Shown here one piece after another: positions 40,464 to 50,448 of a DNA stretch of 64,000 nt (positions within the stretch are counted from its first letter, which is position 1; every line of letters begins with the position of its first letter). Made by a program: the position numbers and the translations under genes. A model generated the notes under the pieces. That model was given only the letters and a program-made list of their open reading frames with translations, did no database searches and was not told the origin of the DNA. The stretch comes from Symsagittifera roscoffensis. Taxonomy: Eukaryota > Xenacoelomorpha > Acoela > Convolutidae. The stretch is taken from NCBI RefSeq assembly GCF_963678635.1, contig NC_087070.1, forward strand, positions 37,203,109 through 37,267,108. Direction: 5' to 3'.

Positions 40464-41388
40464 TGTGACATTCGACCAGAATGGAAAAAATGCAAACTCT
40501 GCAGATTTCGAATTTTTCGCAGTGAACCTTCCGAGTTAGTGATTTTGAAGGATTAACGACGTTATTCGGATGATTAGTAGAACGGTGAAGGTTTAAGATT
40601 TTCTAGTATTTTGAAATTTTAAATTTTCGAAGTGACGACGTAACATTTCTGAGAAACGTCAGAAACGGCCATTTTGGCAGAAAAGCTGAAAAGCAACAGA
40701 ACAACATTAGTAGCGATTGCGAGAAGAACGGAAATTGTGGTTAAGAAACGACAACGAATCACGGAGTTGACAGAGAACGTTCCGAGTTGCAACTATTGTG
40801 TCGCTACAATAGTTGCAAGGCCGTTGCGAACAACGGTGAAGGGTGGAATACAGCCTTCCGGGTTACGGAGAAATCAAGTTTAACGTGCTTGATTCAGTGG
40901 ATTCAAGAATCCGGAAGGGTTTCGGGATTGAGACTTTTACCATTTTATAAAAATTTTTAGCTTCCTGTCATGTCCTGAATTGAATTTAATTCACAACTGG
41001 ATTCATTTTGATAAGGATGAGAAGCTAGGAGTTGGGGGAAAGGGTTGATCCATCTTCGATGGAGATGATGATTTTTATCTACTGAACAAAAACAAAAGTA
41101 ATATAATAAATAGTAGTAGCCCTGTTTTTAGGAGTGGCCTCGTGGTCTGGGGATACTGAGACCCAGCCATGAGCTCACTATTTCTGCATGTAATTAAGTT
41201 AATTTGAGTGTTTTGACCGAAGCCGAAAGCAGTAACGTTTTTTGTCGACCCGATGTTAGAAAAGACCACCGAAAGTACTGGCTTGGTAGAGACGGTGAAA
41301 AGCATATAAAGCTGTTTAGACGTTAGCCAGTCGTCTTAGGACTTAGTTTTATTTTCCGTCGATATGTATCTTCCGGGCGAATGTTACA
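40464..41388 (+). repeat. LTR4
   Basis: 925 bp, TGTGACATTC...GAATGTTACA, TATA at 41305-41310. Right end of the array; what follows (GCAGACTTTTG) is not family sequence. Confidence 0.85.
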
Positions 41389-41737
41389 GCAGACTTTTGT
41401 CATAATTGCGGGAGTTTATCATTGAAAGGGTTAATCAAGGAAAAATTCATAAACCAACTGATTAATTTAAATGTACATTTTCTATGATTTTCTCGAGTTG
41501 CCCCGTTTCTATCCTTAATCCGAGTAGTTTTTGGTTTTACCCAGATTACGGATTTTTGTACTTTTTGTCAGCTTTATTTAACACCAGAAAGTGAAGTTTT
41601 CTCCCGCTTTTTTGTCTAAGTTATTTAATGCGTTGACAGTTCTCAGACATCACTAATTAGCAATGATCTTTGCCAAACTTGTTCGAGTTATGATCTTTAC
41701 AATTTACTAACAAGGAAGTTTCCGTTTTTACATTATG

Positions 41738-41858
41738 TGTTATCCCCGGGATATGCACATCTCCCGGCCGGATTGAAAATTGTGTATGCAAAAACAACGC
41801 TCCTCTCAGTAGGGCATAATGATGTTATCATACCTTCCTAAATCGGGAAGTGGAGATG
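41738..41858 (+). pseudogene. Old relic of the second SGNH-like domain
   Basis: CCCGGGATATGCACATCTCC and the following 100 nt match copy B 32617-32740 at roughly three quarters of positions (by eye): LSPGYAHLP, then GLK.VYA, then DVII. It is much more diverged than A versus B, so it is an older insertion 350 bp outside the array, broken by a stop. Confidence 0.7.
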
Positions 41859-41861
41859 TAA

Positions 41862-42650
41862 AAAAATTTACCAAATCTCGAAATTATCAATTCTGTAGTA
41901 GGAATGCTGTCAGGGTACACTCAGGGATTAAAAATCTGGCTCACATCCTCATGGTTTTCAAGATATCGCGTTTTTTAATGGTATCATCATTTTTTTACAA
42001 CCTAGATATAAAAAAACTTATCGAACTTGAATTTATCAACCCTATACTTGGTTGCTGTCAGGTCACAATCAAGTTTTGCAAATCTAGCGTCCAAGTCTGA
42101 CTGATCAAATTCTTTTGGTTTCCGAGATATGGGTTTTTTTTATTATTTTTGTTTTCAAAAAGTTAGATTTAAAAAAACCAACAAAACTTGAATTTCTCAA
42201 CCATATAGAGGGGTGCTATCAGGGTACATTCAAGGGTTGCAAATCTAGCGTCCAAGTATGACTGCTCAAATCTTTATGGTGTTCGAGATATGGCGTTTTT
42301 TAATGATTTTTCATTTTTTTGTTCTCAAAAAACTTAGATATAAAAAAAAACTCACCGAACTTGAATTTTCTTGACCTATAATGGGGTGCTATCAGGGTAC
42401 ATTCACGCGTTGCAAATCTGGCCTCGGAGCATGACTGCTCAAATAATTTTGGTTTTCGAACATTGCTTTTTTATGTTTTTTGTTTTAATTTGTTGTTCAA
42501 AAAAGTGAGATATAAAAAAGTTAATGGAACTTGAAATTCTCAAGCCTATTTCAAAGGGGTGCAGTCAGGATACACTCACTGGTTGCAGTTCTTCCCTCGA
42601 AATTTTACTGCTCAAATCCCTTTCCGAGATGTGGCGTTTTTTGAAGTAGA
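41862..42650. repeat. 150-173-bp satellite, about five copies
   Basis: Imperfect tandem units marked by GCTATCAGGGTACATTCA at 41906, 42054, 42215, 42388 and 42561 (spacings 148, 161, 173, 173). Each continues with GACTGCTCAAAT, TTTTCGAGATATGG and GAACTTGAATTTCTCAA. It lies just upstream of RPRD1. Confidence 0.8.
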
Positions 42651-42721
42651 AACGCCTGATATAGGAAGCTCTTTTAAAGTTCAAAGATCTATTTGAAGCA
42701 CCGTATGTGCGAGTCATGCGC

Positions 42722-42734
42722 TAGTATATATAAC
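42722..42734 (+). promoter_or_regulatory. TATA-like element upstream of RPRD1
   Basis: AGTATATATAAC about 220 nt before the start codon. It is the only TATA-like sequence between the satellite and the gene; weak evidence. Confidence 0.3.
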
Positions 42735-42915
42735 AAACTGAGATGAACTCTGGACTGTAAAAGGGTGAAATTCCCTATTGCAAGTTCTCTTAGTTGTCAA
42801 TGTTTTCAACTTAATTGGCTTCTTGCAGGGCGATATTTGCTTGAGTATCGCACCTTGCTCTGCTTAGCCATTGTGTTAAAACCTGCTCAATTACTTAATT
42901 TTTACATGGTTGATC

Positions 42916-42926
42916 ACATTTTCAGG
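42916..42926 (+). promoter_or_regulatory. Splice acceptor 25 nt upstream of RPRD1 ATG (candidate trans-splice site)
   Basis: ACATTTTCAG|G, exon starting at 42926 and ATG at 42951. It marks the mature 5' end by spliced leader or a 5'UTR intron, and argues against the open reading upstream (from 42765) being coding. Confidence 0.5.
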
Positions 42927-42950
42927 TATCATTCAAGCTGCTTCAATAAA

Positions 42951-43907
42951 ATGGGATTTAAAGAAGAAGAGCTCAGCGCAAAACTGAGCGAACTTAACAA
43001 CACGCAGCAGAGCATTGAGACTTTATCGGCGTATATTATTCATCATCGAAAATATTCCAAAAAAATTGTCAAATTGTGGAAGAAGCAAGTCCTGAAAGAT
43101 TCGCTGAAAGATCGCTTAGCACTTATATTTCTTGCAAATGATGTCATTCAAAATAGTCGCAAGAAAACTTCAGCGTTTGCTGATGATTTCAAAGATGTCT
43201 TACCGGGTGCGTTTCATTTCACGTTTGTCCGCTGCAAAGACAGTGAAAAGAAAAACTTGCTTCGCGTTTTGGATATATGGAGAAGTCGTGGAGTCTTCCC
43301 CGGAGATTTCATAGACTCAATTAAAGTAGAGATGGGTGGCGGCGGTAGTGGACCACCAGCCAAGAAAAAGAAATTGGAAACTGCGGACGATAACTCGAAC
43401 CAATCTAGCTTGGCAGCCAATAATGAAGATGACGATTATTACGCAGATACGACATTTGTTCCCGACCACGAAGCTTTGATTGACCTTTTGACAACCTTAG
43501 ACACGAAAGCAGCTTCAGGTGACAGACCTATAAGAGAAAAGATTTCCAAATTACCTCCTGAAGTCCAAGATACAAGTGTTCTTGATACCATAAATGATGT
43601 CCAAGCAGCTGAGAAGTTATCACAAACGGTGGACGAAGCGTGCGCTCTTCTCACCGATTACAACGACCGATTAGCTAGCGAAATGGAGGAGCGAAGAAAA
43701 GCTGCTTCTTGGATCCGAAATTTTATTTCCGCTCAGCAGAAAGAGCTAGTTAACTCGGAGGCAACTTTGAAAGAATATAAAGAAAAGTTAGAGCAAGTTT
43801 GCAATATGCGAATTCAGCTTGAGAATCACATAAACAATCTACCAGACTTGGAGAATCTCAAAGCCGCTCCATTACCCTCTCTTAATCAGTTATTTAAAGC
43901 TGTGTAA
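42951..43907 (+). CDS. RPRD1: Regulation of nuclear pre-mRNA domain protein 1 (RPRD1/CREPT)
   Basis: Nuclear protein that binds the phosphorylated C-terminal domain of RNA polymerase II and recruits phosphatase, acting in transcription and 3'-end processing. Start chosen at MGFKEEELSAKLSEL because it aligns with the family start and lies after the acceptor; an in-frame ATG at 42765 is upstream of it. 318 aa, the usual length. CTD-interacting domain at residues 1-128 (QQSIETLSAYIIHHR, LANDVIQNSR, LLRVLDIW), basic PAKKKKLE at 136-143, acidic stretch, then the C-terminal coiled-coil domain (KISKLPPEVQD, AAEKLSQTVDEACALL, EYKEKLEQV, INNLPDLENL). No intron interrupts the coding region. All parts look intact. 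Confidence 0.93.
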   Translation: MGFKEEELSAKLSELNNTQQSIETLSAYIIHHRKYSKKIVKLWKKQVLKDSLKDRLALIFLANDVIQNSRKKTSAFADDFKDVLPGAFHFTFVRCKDSEKKNLLRVLDIWRSRGVFPGDFIDSIKVEMGGGGSGPPAKKKKLETADDNSNQSSLAANNEDDDYYADTTFVPDHEALIDLLTTLDTKAASGDRPIREKISKLPPEVQDTSVLDTINDVQAAEKLSQTVDEACALLTDYNDRLASEMEERRKAASWIRNFISAQQKELVNSEATLKEYKEKLEQVCNMRIQLENHINNLPDLENLKAAPLPSLNQLFKAV

Positions 43908-44024
43908 ACTTGGTGATTTTCCTCAATGTAGTGTGATGTGTGAGCATTTAATGTTCTAATAGCATGCTAGTGCTCCTTGTCCTTATAAACCACTTTATTA
44001 TGAGATTTATTCATAAGTGGTACT

Positions 44025-44030
44025 AATAAA
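44025..44030 (+). terminator. Polyadenylation signal of RPRD1
   Basis: AATAAA about 118 nt after the stop codon; the only clear signal close downstream. Confidence 0.6.
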
Positions 44031-47000
44031 CTTTAGAAGAAGTCTTTTTAATTTCGGTACAGTTTTTGAATCAGCCTATCAGTTTTTGAAGGAAAAATGG
44101 CCTAGGGTTGTTTATAGATTCATTTAATGATTTAATTTTATAGCCTTATCATACGTTATCTGGCTTCCAAAATAAAAATTATTTTCTTGCAAAAATACCG
44201 AAAAGTCAAGATTAAACACGAATACAAAGCTGAGCTTGTTACTAGGTGATAACTTTTTTGAGCTATTTCGTTCATTGTTCATCGCAAAAACAATACTTAT
44301 GTTCAATTATTCAATTACACATAAGTCGCAACTTTATGTAATCAATTTTTGTGATCAGTTTGTTCGTGTCTTTATATATTTTAGCAAATAGCAGGTGTCT
44401 TTTCTCTTTTTGTTCTGACTTGTGTAAATGGGGAGAACTTTGTAATTTGGGTGTGTGTATTCGGAAGTCTTTCCCCGCAAAATTAAGCACCGCAAATGAT
44501 GGGTCGAGTGGTATATTAAATCGAAGACTCCTCAGTCGTGATTCGAACGGCACGAAAAAAAATTTCAAAAGGTTGTCCCAGTTTCGAGAATAACTATACA
44601 CCTTCGTTATATGAAATTTTATCTAATATTTAGTCTTCAGGTTAAGAAAACTTGATTTTAATTAAAACAAAACTAGTTTTGAAAGCTTCATTTAGCGCTT
44701 CCTCGGCAATAAAGGTTTTCAAAAAATTGAAAGTTCTTGTATACGAAGAACTTGATCGCAAATTCCGTTTTTCAGTGTGTTCGTTTCATTCATTTTTTGA
44801 ACATAAATTTGTCAACTATGCCTAATTAGCTAACTTTCTACGCGTTTGTATAGTTCTCTAATCACACCACGCCCAAAAAACGACACTTATTTAAAAAAAG
44901 TTTTTTTTTAAAGAATATGGTCGGAACACTCTCTGCTACTTGAGCATCAACCGGCTATCATTGTATTTTCTGGAAACTCAAGTTCCCTGATTGCCTGTTT
45001 GTTGCTGTTATGTGCGAAGTGCAGCATAGCCTCTGTGTCCATGATTGCGCGACAGCAGTCTTATGCAACTTATGTTTTGAGGCCGTCGTTGCAGCGTTTT
45101 GTTCCTGTTAACGCGAAAAGTCTCGGAGGGTTTGTTTCCAATGTTTACGCTAGCAATAGGCAAGCGTTATCAAATTGGAATAAAGACTTTTTTCTGGTTA
45201 ACAACTTGTTTAACAAAATCACTCTAATCACTACACTTCATTCACGTGCACACGTGCAAATTTAAGTTAAGCTACCAGTCTACTGTTACTACTGACAGTT
45301 CTTTAAGAAGTAATGTCTGAAGTTTTTGAAGACAAAATATTCCGTTTCAAATAATTTTTCGGGCTACCATTACTCTGATCATGTTTTGTTTGCTTAGTTG
45401 CCGCATCACGGAATTTTCTTTTTTTTTACAAAATGTTTACAGAAAAACATATGATAGTTTGGCTTAAATCAAAATCAAATTTTACTAGCTTTTCAGGCAG
45501 ACATGGTTTTTGAGAACTTTCGCCTGAGGTGGTGAAGGTCCTGGTCAGAACTTCTTTTTATTCAAAAGGGAAATACTCAGTTCCAAAAAATTGTCCACGT
45601 GTTGTGTCTGCTTATATTTGGTCGGCTTGGTTGCCTTGTTACGTATTTTCGCTGGGCTGTAATTAATTTTTTTTTGTAACTGAAAGAGTTTTGATTTTTA
45701 CTGTAATTTGAAAACTTACTAAGTTTTTTTCGCTGGTTTGTTTGGCTTCAATTGTTTTTGGCTATGTATTTTCGCCTAAGTGACCTAGTTTAGCGTTGTT
45801 GTAAAGAAAAATAGATTTTTACGCATCTGTGTGTTTCCGGAGGGTGGAACGTAAAAATTTAGATTTTCGGAACGTTCGAAAGCTTTTCAATTGAAATTAA
45901 TTTTGCTCTACGGGAGTCTTAACAACTTTGGCCGGCCTAGTTGCTGATCAATTTTTGTGTCTGAATACTTATTAAACGCCCTTTATTGTGTTTTTGGACG
46001 TGTTTTTGTCGAATTGGTATATTGTTTTGGTTAATAGTTATGGTTTTTTGAAACATATTTTTTTTTTCGATTAAGTGGCTTTTGTTTCGTTTTCTGTCTG
46101 CCAGCTTGCAATGCTATATGTGTGCGTGGTATCACAAGTAGCTCGAAGCTCCGCTTGGCCTCTGTGTAATATGATAATTAATATCATTTGCCGAAATTTT
46201 AGGAGAAAATGATTATTTAGATTTAGCCGAAGACTCACTGCATACTTAAAACGGCTGTTCTGATTTTGCTTCGAATAATATTTTGGCCCGAATTTTGCTG
46301 CTGGTTTTTATATCAAATACGCAGTTTCCTAAAGTTTTTTTTTACTAATTCGCTGTGTATTTTAGATAATGATTGTATAAGCCTTATCTTTTTGCTGGTT
46401 TTTTTTTATATTGAACGCTTTTGCTGATCCGAGGGTTATCCAATATTCTCTAGTTTCGCTAATATCAGCATAGTTCGATTATTTTTTCTGATCATATTAA
46501 ATTTCGGGCTCAACGATAACACAAATTTTTACAAAGCTTCATTACTGAAGTTCGGATAAGATGGCACCTTGGTCACAGAACCTAGTTTTATACCAGCCAT
46601 ATTTTTTGGGTCTTAAATGAGTTGATCATGACCAATTGAATTTTTTAGAATATATCTGCTTGCTACAATTGAACATATCCATAAATTTAAAAACGATAAA
46701 AGCTGACACTTCACTTCCTCTTTACAAGTACGCTCCAATACTGCCTTGTCTGCATTGAAATTGAAATATCTAACCGAAAAAATTTCTTGTCAGGCTTAGT
46801 CATTCAATCGAAGGAATCAATCAAAATCTAGTTTACATCCAAAGAAAATACGATTCGCTTGTGCTTCATAAGAGTTGATCAGAATGTTCTCGAAATCATT
46901 CTCAAGATCTTAATAACTGGAAGCAAGGTCTTTCTGGTTAAAAAAGTGTTACACCTCATTCTCAATGTATGTTCTTCTCAAATTAAATTTTAAATAAAAA

Positions 47001-48260
47001 TTGGTATTTTGTATTGTAAAGTTGTCATTTTTTGGCTATCAAAAGAAAATAAATATGATAATTTGTTTATTATAGCCTTCTTAAACTTTGTTGGGTTGCA
47101 CAAAAGGCTCACTTCGATATACATTTTTTAGCAATTGACGTGGTTGTTTTGACGTTATTTTTACTCGACTAACCATAAAATATTCGTTTTCAGGGTAAAG
47201 TTTTGGGCCCGATTTTTGCAAAATAAATTGCTTAATAATAGTTTAGATAAAATTCTAATCAAGTTTTGTCTTCGTCACTTTTTGTCTCAAGTCCACCCAG
47301 TTTGAATTTCAAATAATATTCGTTTTGTCGGATAATTTAAATGAACACTGTATAATGAATGCGATTCGATGAAGTTGTTGTCGCTGAGCCAAGTTTCAAT
47401 TAAAGGTTTTGTAGCTCGTTTTTTCTTCAGTGAAGCTATCAGAAATATCGGAGAGATTGAACGTTAAGGGTTACAATATTTGCTTTGTTTTGCTCTATTT
47501 TCCGTCCATTGGTTCGAAAAATTATATGAACAAAAATTTGCTATTCATTTTTTCTATTTTCGATGCTGTTGTTTTCTTTTTTTACCAGGAGTTTTCCAAG
47601 CAGCTGGAATCCTTGCGGATGACAACTAGTGCAGTGATTTTTAGTTAGATAGTTGAAAAAAAAACGTACAGCCGAAGTCTGATCTTTTTCAGTTCAAAAA
47701 TTTCTTCAGTTCATGATACTCAGAAGCTATCACAAATGTGGAAGTGTTAAAAGCTTTAGACAAAGTTTAACAACAAGGAACTGAACAAAAGCTCGTTCTT
47801 ACAGGCAAGAGTCATCAATGTATGTAATACAAGGTAATTATAAATAGTTTTACTATTTTAACGATATAATTTTATTTATTTTTTCTCCAAAATATGGGCT
47901 TGTAATTTTAAAGAGCTAACCAAAATCATGGTAATTGATTTTCGATTGAATAGTTAAAAATGTACGAAACCTCAAACGCCTTTAAATCCGCATAAAGACT
48001 AACTTTTGTAAAGTATAGCACTTTTATGGAAGTTCGAAGTATTTCACCTCAGAAGTGTTATACACAGTATGGTGACTTAAGTCGCAATTACAAAAAGAAG
48101 CAAAACTTCGTCCCAAATCAATCTAACCAGAATGCAGTTCTTAGTAAATCCGTAAACATGAGTGTTTTACTTTAAATATAGTTTTATTTGTAAAGGTAAA
48201 TTGCTCTGCGACAAATTGTCGTTTTTTTTTTCAGTTTTCCTTATGATCGCCCCCGACCAT
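44031..48260. other. AT-rich intergenic or intronic DNA
   Basis: About 4.2 kb with many T tracts and no convincing gene. Open frames at 44311-44601 (minus), 44351-44593 and 47430-47648 lack any family resemblance. One GC-richer piece, 45041-45129, could be a first exon (listed separately). Several TTTTCAG acceptor-like sites occur (for example near 45492, 47192, 47690). Confidence 0.5.
45041..45129 (+). CDS. Candidate first exon with mitochondrial presequence (weak)
   Basis: ATG at 45041 opens MIARQQSYATYVLRPSLQRF, Arg/Ser/Tyr-rich without acidic residues, in a locally GC-richer patch. A donor-like G|GTTTGT follows at 45130. No downstream exon could be joined with confidence, and the product is unknown. 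It may be chance. Confidence 0.2.
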
Positions 48261-48269
48261 TCGTTAATT

Positions 48270-48727
48270 ACGCCTTTATAAAAAGCAATAACACGAAGTG
48301 TCTGTGCTCATAAATACTGGAACCTGATCTAAACTATATTTTATGATTGGATAAATTAAATGTTTTACCAATGTAAAGTATTTAATATTAACCAATCATG
48401 ATCCATCTAACTAACAACCCACTTATTTGTAAGTGCTGAAGTTACTTGTAATTTCAGCACCAGAGAGATTTGAATTTAACTTAGAAATTAGTTGGACTCT
48501 CCCGAGCACTTCAGCAGCCGCAATAAACCAGTATACCCTAGATCTATTGAGCCTAGCAGAGACTAGTTAAACAACCTGAGACTAGATAGTATAAGAGTAA
48601 GACTAGGATCGGTATTAGACTAAGAAGTTGCACGAATCTATCCGGCCGAAAATAAGATAGCGTGACGAGCAGACGGTGTACCCTATCCGAAATTACTCTA
48701 TGAGTTATACACCCCAGTCCTAACTCA
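48270..48727 (+). repeat. Putative 5' LTR (R-U5 part) of copy C
   Basis: Contains a TATA-like TTTATAAAAAGC near 48275, AATAAA at about 48525 and a CA end at 48726-48727 just before the primer site. The left boundary is unknown because the partner LTR is outside the window, so U3 may extend further left. Confidence 0.35.
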
Positions 48728-48729
48728 TC

Positions 48730-48746
48730 TGGTGCGACCATAAGTC
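48730..48746 (+). other. Candidate primer-binding site, copy C
   Basis: TGGTGCGACCATAAG directly after the putative LTR end; starts with TGG. tRNA not identified. Confidence 0.4.
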
Positions 48747-49980
48747 TCGAACAAGACCTTACTAGATTAGAATTAACCAAAAATAGATTAGAAATTAGAC
48801 AAAAACATTTACAAAATGTTATACGACAATAATTTAATTGAAATGTCTCTCCGACTCAATAGATCAGAGCCAATATTCCGAACCATAATAGAACTACCCG
48901 GAATTGGAAGAAGACCTCGAACCAAAGACGACATACGACAAAGTAGAAACTTGCCGTATAGTTATATGATAGTTCGGCAAAAGCCAGAACAAACTTTTAT
49001 ATTTCGAATACTACTTGCAATGAATTTAGATTTCCATTTGCAAACATAAAACCTTGAAGTTAATCTTCAAAATCATTTCAGGCGCTAAACAAAATTAATA
49101 TTATACAATAACGATTGATAAAAAGATCTAAGATCGTTTTCCTAAAACTCTGCCGTATTATACAAAACATGTTTGAAAAATATTTATTGGAAAATAAAAA
49201 TAAAAATTAGTAGCATGACAATAATTGGCTAGTAATCATAAATCATCCTGTTGTTCCAGCTTCATCACCTAAAACATAACAGCAATCATCAACTCACTAA
49301 TATCATCAAAGTACTAAATCTTTCCTTTACACACATTTAAAAATTTATTAAAACTTAAATTCACTTAATTTTAAAACCAGATCATCAAGGCTTATCCTTG
49401 GATCTTAAATCATTTTCTACTTAATTAAATTTAAAACTTGATCATCAAGGCCTATCCTTGGATCAAAAAGAACAACTTTGTTCTCCCCCACCCACTTAAC
49501 TAGTGTCTAACGACCTCAAACGTCGATTCACTACCCAACCCTTTCTAAAGACCTAAGACTAATAGAAATTTTTAAACAAAACTAATCATTCAAATTAGGA
49601 TAAACAGTGAAGAACTTCGGTTATTCATCCTTCACTTGACCCCCCCTCTTACCAGACCCAGGATAAATCTTAGACTTAGTAAGTTTAAAATAGTATCTAA
49701 CGAACTACTCGCGTTCTAATTATACCTGAACCTTGTGGATCGATTTACTATTCTCCAACCCTTGAACACAATCACTACCCCTAAGTAAGATTAAGTAAGT
49801 TAACACCTTAGCTTATACTAGTCACGAGAAAGTAAAAATCATTCTTCGGAATCGATATACTTTTCTCTCCAACCCTGAACAAATAGACCCAGGTTAAGCT
49901 AACCAAAAAATCGTAAGAACTAACAGTTTAGGAAAATAGAAATCATTTAACAACCTTTTGCATCCGTCATTCTAAACCTT
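48747..49980 (+). other. Leader of copy C
   Basis: 1.2 kb, largely non-coding. It includes an open frame of 77 codons (48816-49049) starting MLYDNNLIEMSLRL right after the primer site, which might be a spliced leader exon but has no support. It has two 60-bp-spaced copies of GATCATCAAGG..CCTTGGATC (49380-49464) and repeated TCTAACGA / CCAACCCTT segments further on. Confidence 0.5.
49380..49464 (+). repeat. 60-bp tandem duplication with AAGG/CCTT hairpin
   Basis: GATCATCAAGGCTTATCCTT at 49380 and GATCATCAAGGCCTATCCTT at 49440, each followed by GGATC. Each unit can fold on AAGG/CCTT; the flanking ACTTAATT..TTTAAAAC is also repeated. Confidence 0.7.
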
Positions 49981-50448
49981 ATGTCATTTAAAAACCTAGG
50001 AAATAAACAAACAATCATTTTACACAATTGTGAAATAGATAACAAAAAATACGACCTTGTAATCACACCTCATACACAAACAGTTGGATACATTCGCACA
50101 AAACGACAAACACTAAAGAGGAAAATAATAACTAAACAAAGACAAATAACACGAAAAAGATTTTCAAAAAATCGAAACGCATTTTCAGAATCAGAAACCA
50201 ACAGTTTAGACGAACTTTACAAACTAAAAGAATCAATAGATAAAAATTACCCACTTCACGATCAATTATATTTTTCTGACTCAGAAACAACTTCAAATTC
50301 ATCACAAAGAGGAAAAAGAAGAATAAAAAAACAGTACAAACACAAACCAGTACATCTATACAATTGGAATCAACCAATTCGACATATTAATAATTACATA
50401 TTAACAGTCATCGAACGGAAAAATGAGTTCAACGCACACCCCAGGTGA
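49981..50448 (+). CDS. Small basic ORF upstream of gag, copy C
   Basis: 155 aa from ATG 49981, overlapping the start of Gag-Pol by 26 nt in another frame. Strongly basic middle (KRQTLKRKIITKQRQITRKR), then a Ser/Glu patch (SESETNSLDEL, FSDSETTSNSS) and a second basic cluster (RGKRRIKKQYKHK). No known domain. The overlap and intact frame favour a real gene, perhaps an RNA-binding accessory protein; that is inference. Gag-Pol would need leaky scanning, reinitiation or splicing past it. Confidence 0.55.
   Translation: MSFKNLGNKQTIILHNCEIDNKKYDLVITPHTQTVGYIRTKRQTLKRKIITKQRQITRKRFSKNRNAFSESETNSLDELYKLKESIDKNYPLHDQLYFSDSETTSNSSQRGKRRIKKQYKHKPVHLYNWNQPIRHINNYILTVIERKNEFNAHPR

Noticed and set aside
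42765..42950. Upstream in-frame extension of RPRD1
   Set aside because: Lies before the TTTTCAG acceptor and has no counterpart in the family, which begins at MGFKEEEL-like sequence.
44351..44593. Overlapping plus and minus ORFs near 44.3-44.6 kb as a host gene
   Set aside because: No splice context, no family resemblance, AT-rich composition like the surroundings.
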